NCBI GenBank assembly: GCA_963942565.1
Contig: OZ012690.1
Coordinates: 38,168,229 to 38,232,228, forward strand
Reading direction: 5' to 3'
DNA: 64,000 nt
DNA from: Maea johnstoni
Lineage: Eukaryota; Annelida; Polychaeta; Spionida; Magelonidae
Of this stretch, positions 63,558 through 64,000 are shown one piece after another. The first letter of the stretch is position 1; every line of letters begins with the position of its first letter. The position numbers and the translations under genes were made by a program. The notes beneath the pieces were generated by a model, which saw only the letters and a list, made by a program, of their open reading frames with translations, was not told the origin of the DNA and did not search any database.

Positions 63558-64000
63558 CATAGAAGAGATTATGACAAATAGACTGATGCTAACGACATCT
63601 GTGTGCTGAAGTCTTCCAGTTTTCCATCACACTTTTTGACAAATAGCATGAAGGGCAAAGTAAATAAAAAGTGTTGTTCAGTCACTGCAAACAGTTTTTT
63701 CTTTTTTAGAAAAGCAGCTCCCCCACTGTTGTTTCAATCCAATGACAAGAGTGCTTTGGTCATTGCTTGGGGTAATAAAACCTTTTTAGTTTCTGACTGA
63801 ATGATGGGAGACGTGGGGTCCAGAGTTCAAAATCATGCCAGGCCAGTAGGGATTTGATTCCTCCAAAAACTGGGATACCCACCCGAATTTAATTCCTTGC
63901 AGGTTGGACGGGATTCTTTCAATTTCAAGTAATTGTGAGTACTGTCTATGTCATCAGCTATACCAAAAAGCTCTCCCTCTAAGATGTCTTTGATAAAAGT
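63558..64000. repeat. 0.44 kb duplicated segment, right-edge copy
   Basis: The partner of 55694-56126, running off the window. It lies upstream of the FReD/PAN start codon. Either a dispersed repeat or the end of a larger duplication that may include a paralogous gene beyond the edge. Confidence 0.93.

Overview
The window is AT-rich animal DNA: genes are split by GT-AG introns, introns run from about 0.5 kb to more than 14 kb, and intergenic and intronic space is full of tRNA-derived SINEs, TTAA-flanked MITEs, LINE pieces and very long (TA)n and (GA)n arrays. Two runs of exactly 200 N mark scaffold gaps. The gene content (exosome nuclease DIS3, a single-domain beta-thymosin, a secreted fibrinogen-like/PAN protein) and repeat style suggest a marine invertebrate; I cannot name the species. 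No CRISPR, operon or other prokaryotic feature and no recognisable retrovirus-like element was seen.

Layout. 1-3879 (+): the last three coding exons of DIS3, preceded by eight tandem copies of the acceptor end of the first of them. 3880-~4840: its 3' UTR, holding a SINE and a MITE. ~4840-11670: repeat-rich space between two convergent genes. 11670-34640 (-): a beta-thymosin gene with 3' UTR, two coding exons and a non-coding first exon; a second copy of the first exon lies at 36.6 kb because about 1.9 kb is repeated on both sides of the 34900-35099 gap. 36.8-43.3 kb: intergenic. 43326-62903 (-): a complete six-exon gene for a 332-residue secreted protein (signal peptide, fibrinogen-like domain, PAN/Apple-like domain). 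Its introns hold a minisatellite, long hairpins, a foldback element, and a LINE that carries a nested TTAA-flanked, THAP-encoding DNA transposon. A 0.44 kb segment from intron 1 recurs at the window's right edge.

The three genes are unrelated in function: nuclear and cytoplasmic RNA decay (DIS3), actin-monomer buffering (thymosin), and a probable extracellular lectin-like or matrix protein. The most unusual signal is the array before the DIS3 exon. Each of eight units has the acceptor-side intron end, the first 19 or so codons of the exon in the right frame, one shared in-frame TGA and then a polyadenylation hexamer (AATAAA in seven, AGTAAA in one), so each looks like a complete alternative last exon. 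Other notable points are the Kolobok-like transposon nested in the LINE (removing it at TTAA restores the LINE reading frame), the duplication that abuts the assembly gap, the partial copy of the PAN exon just past its own stop codon, and intronic hairpins whose two arms vary together.
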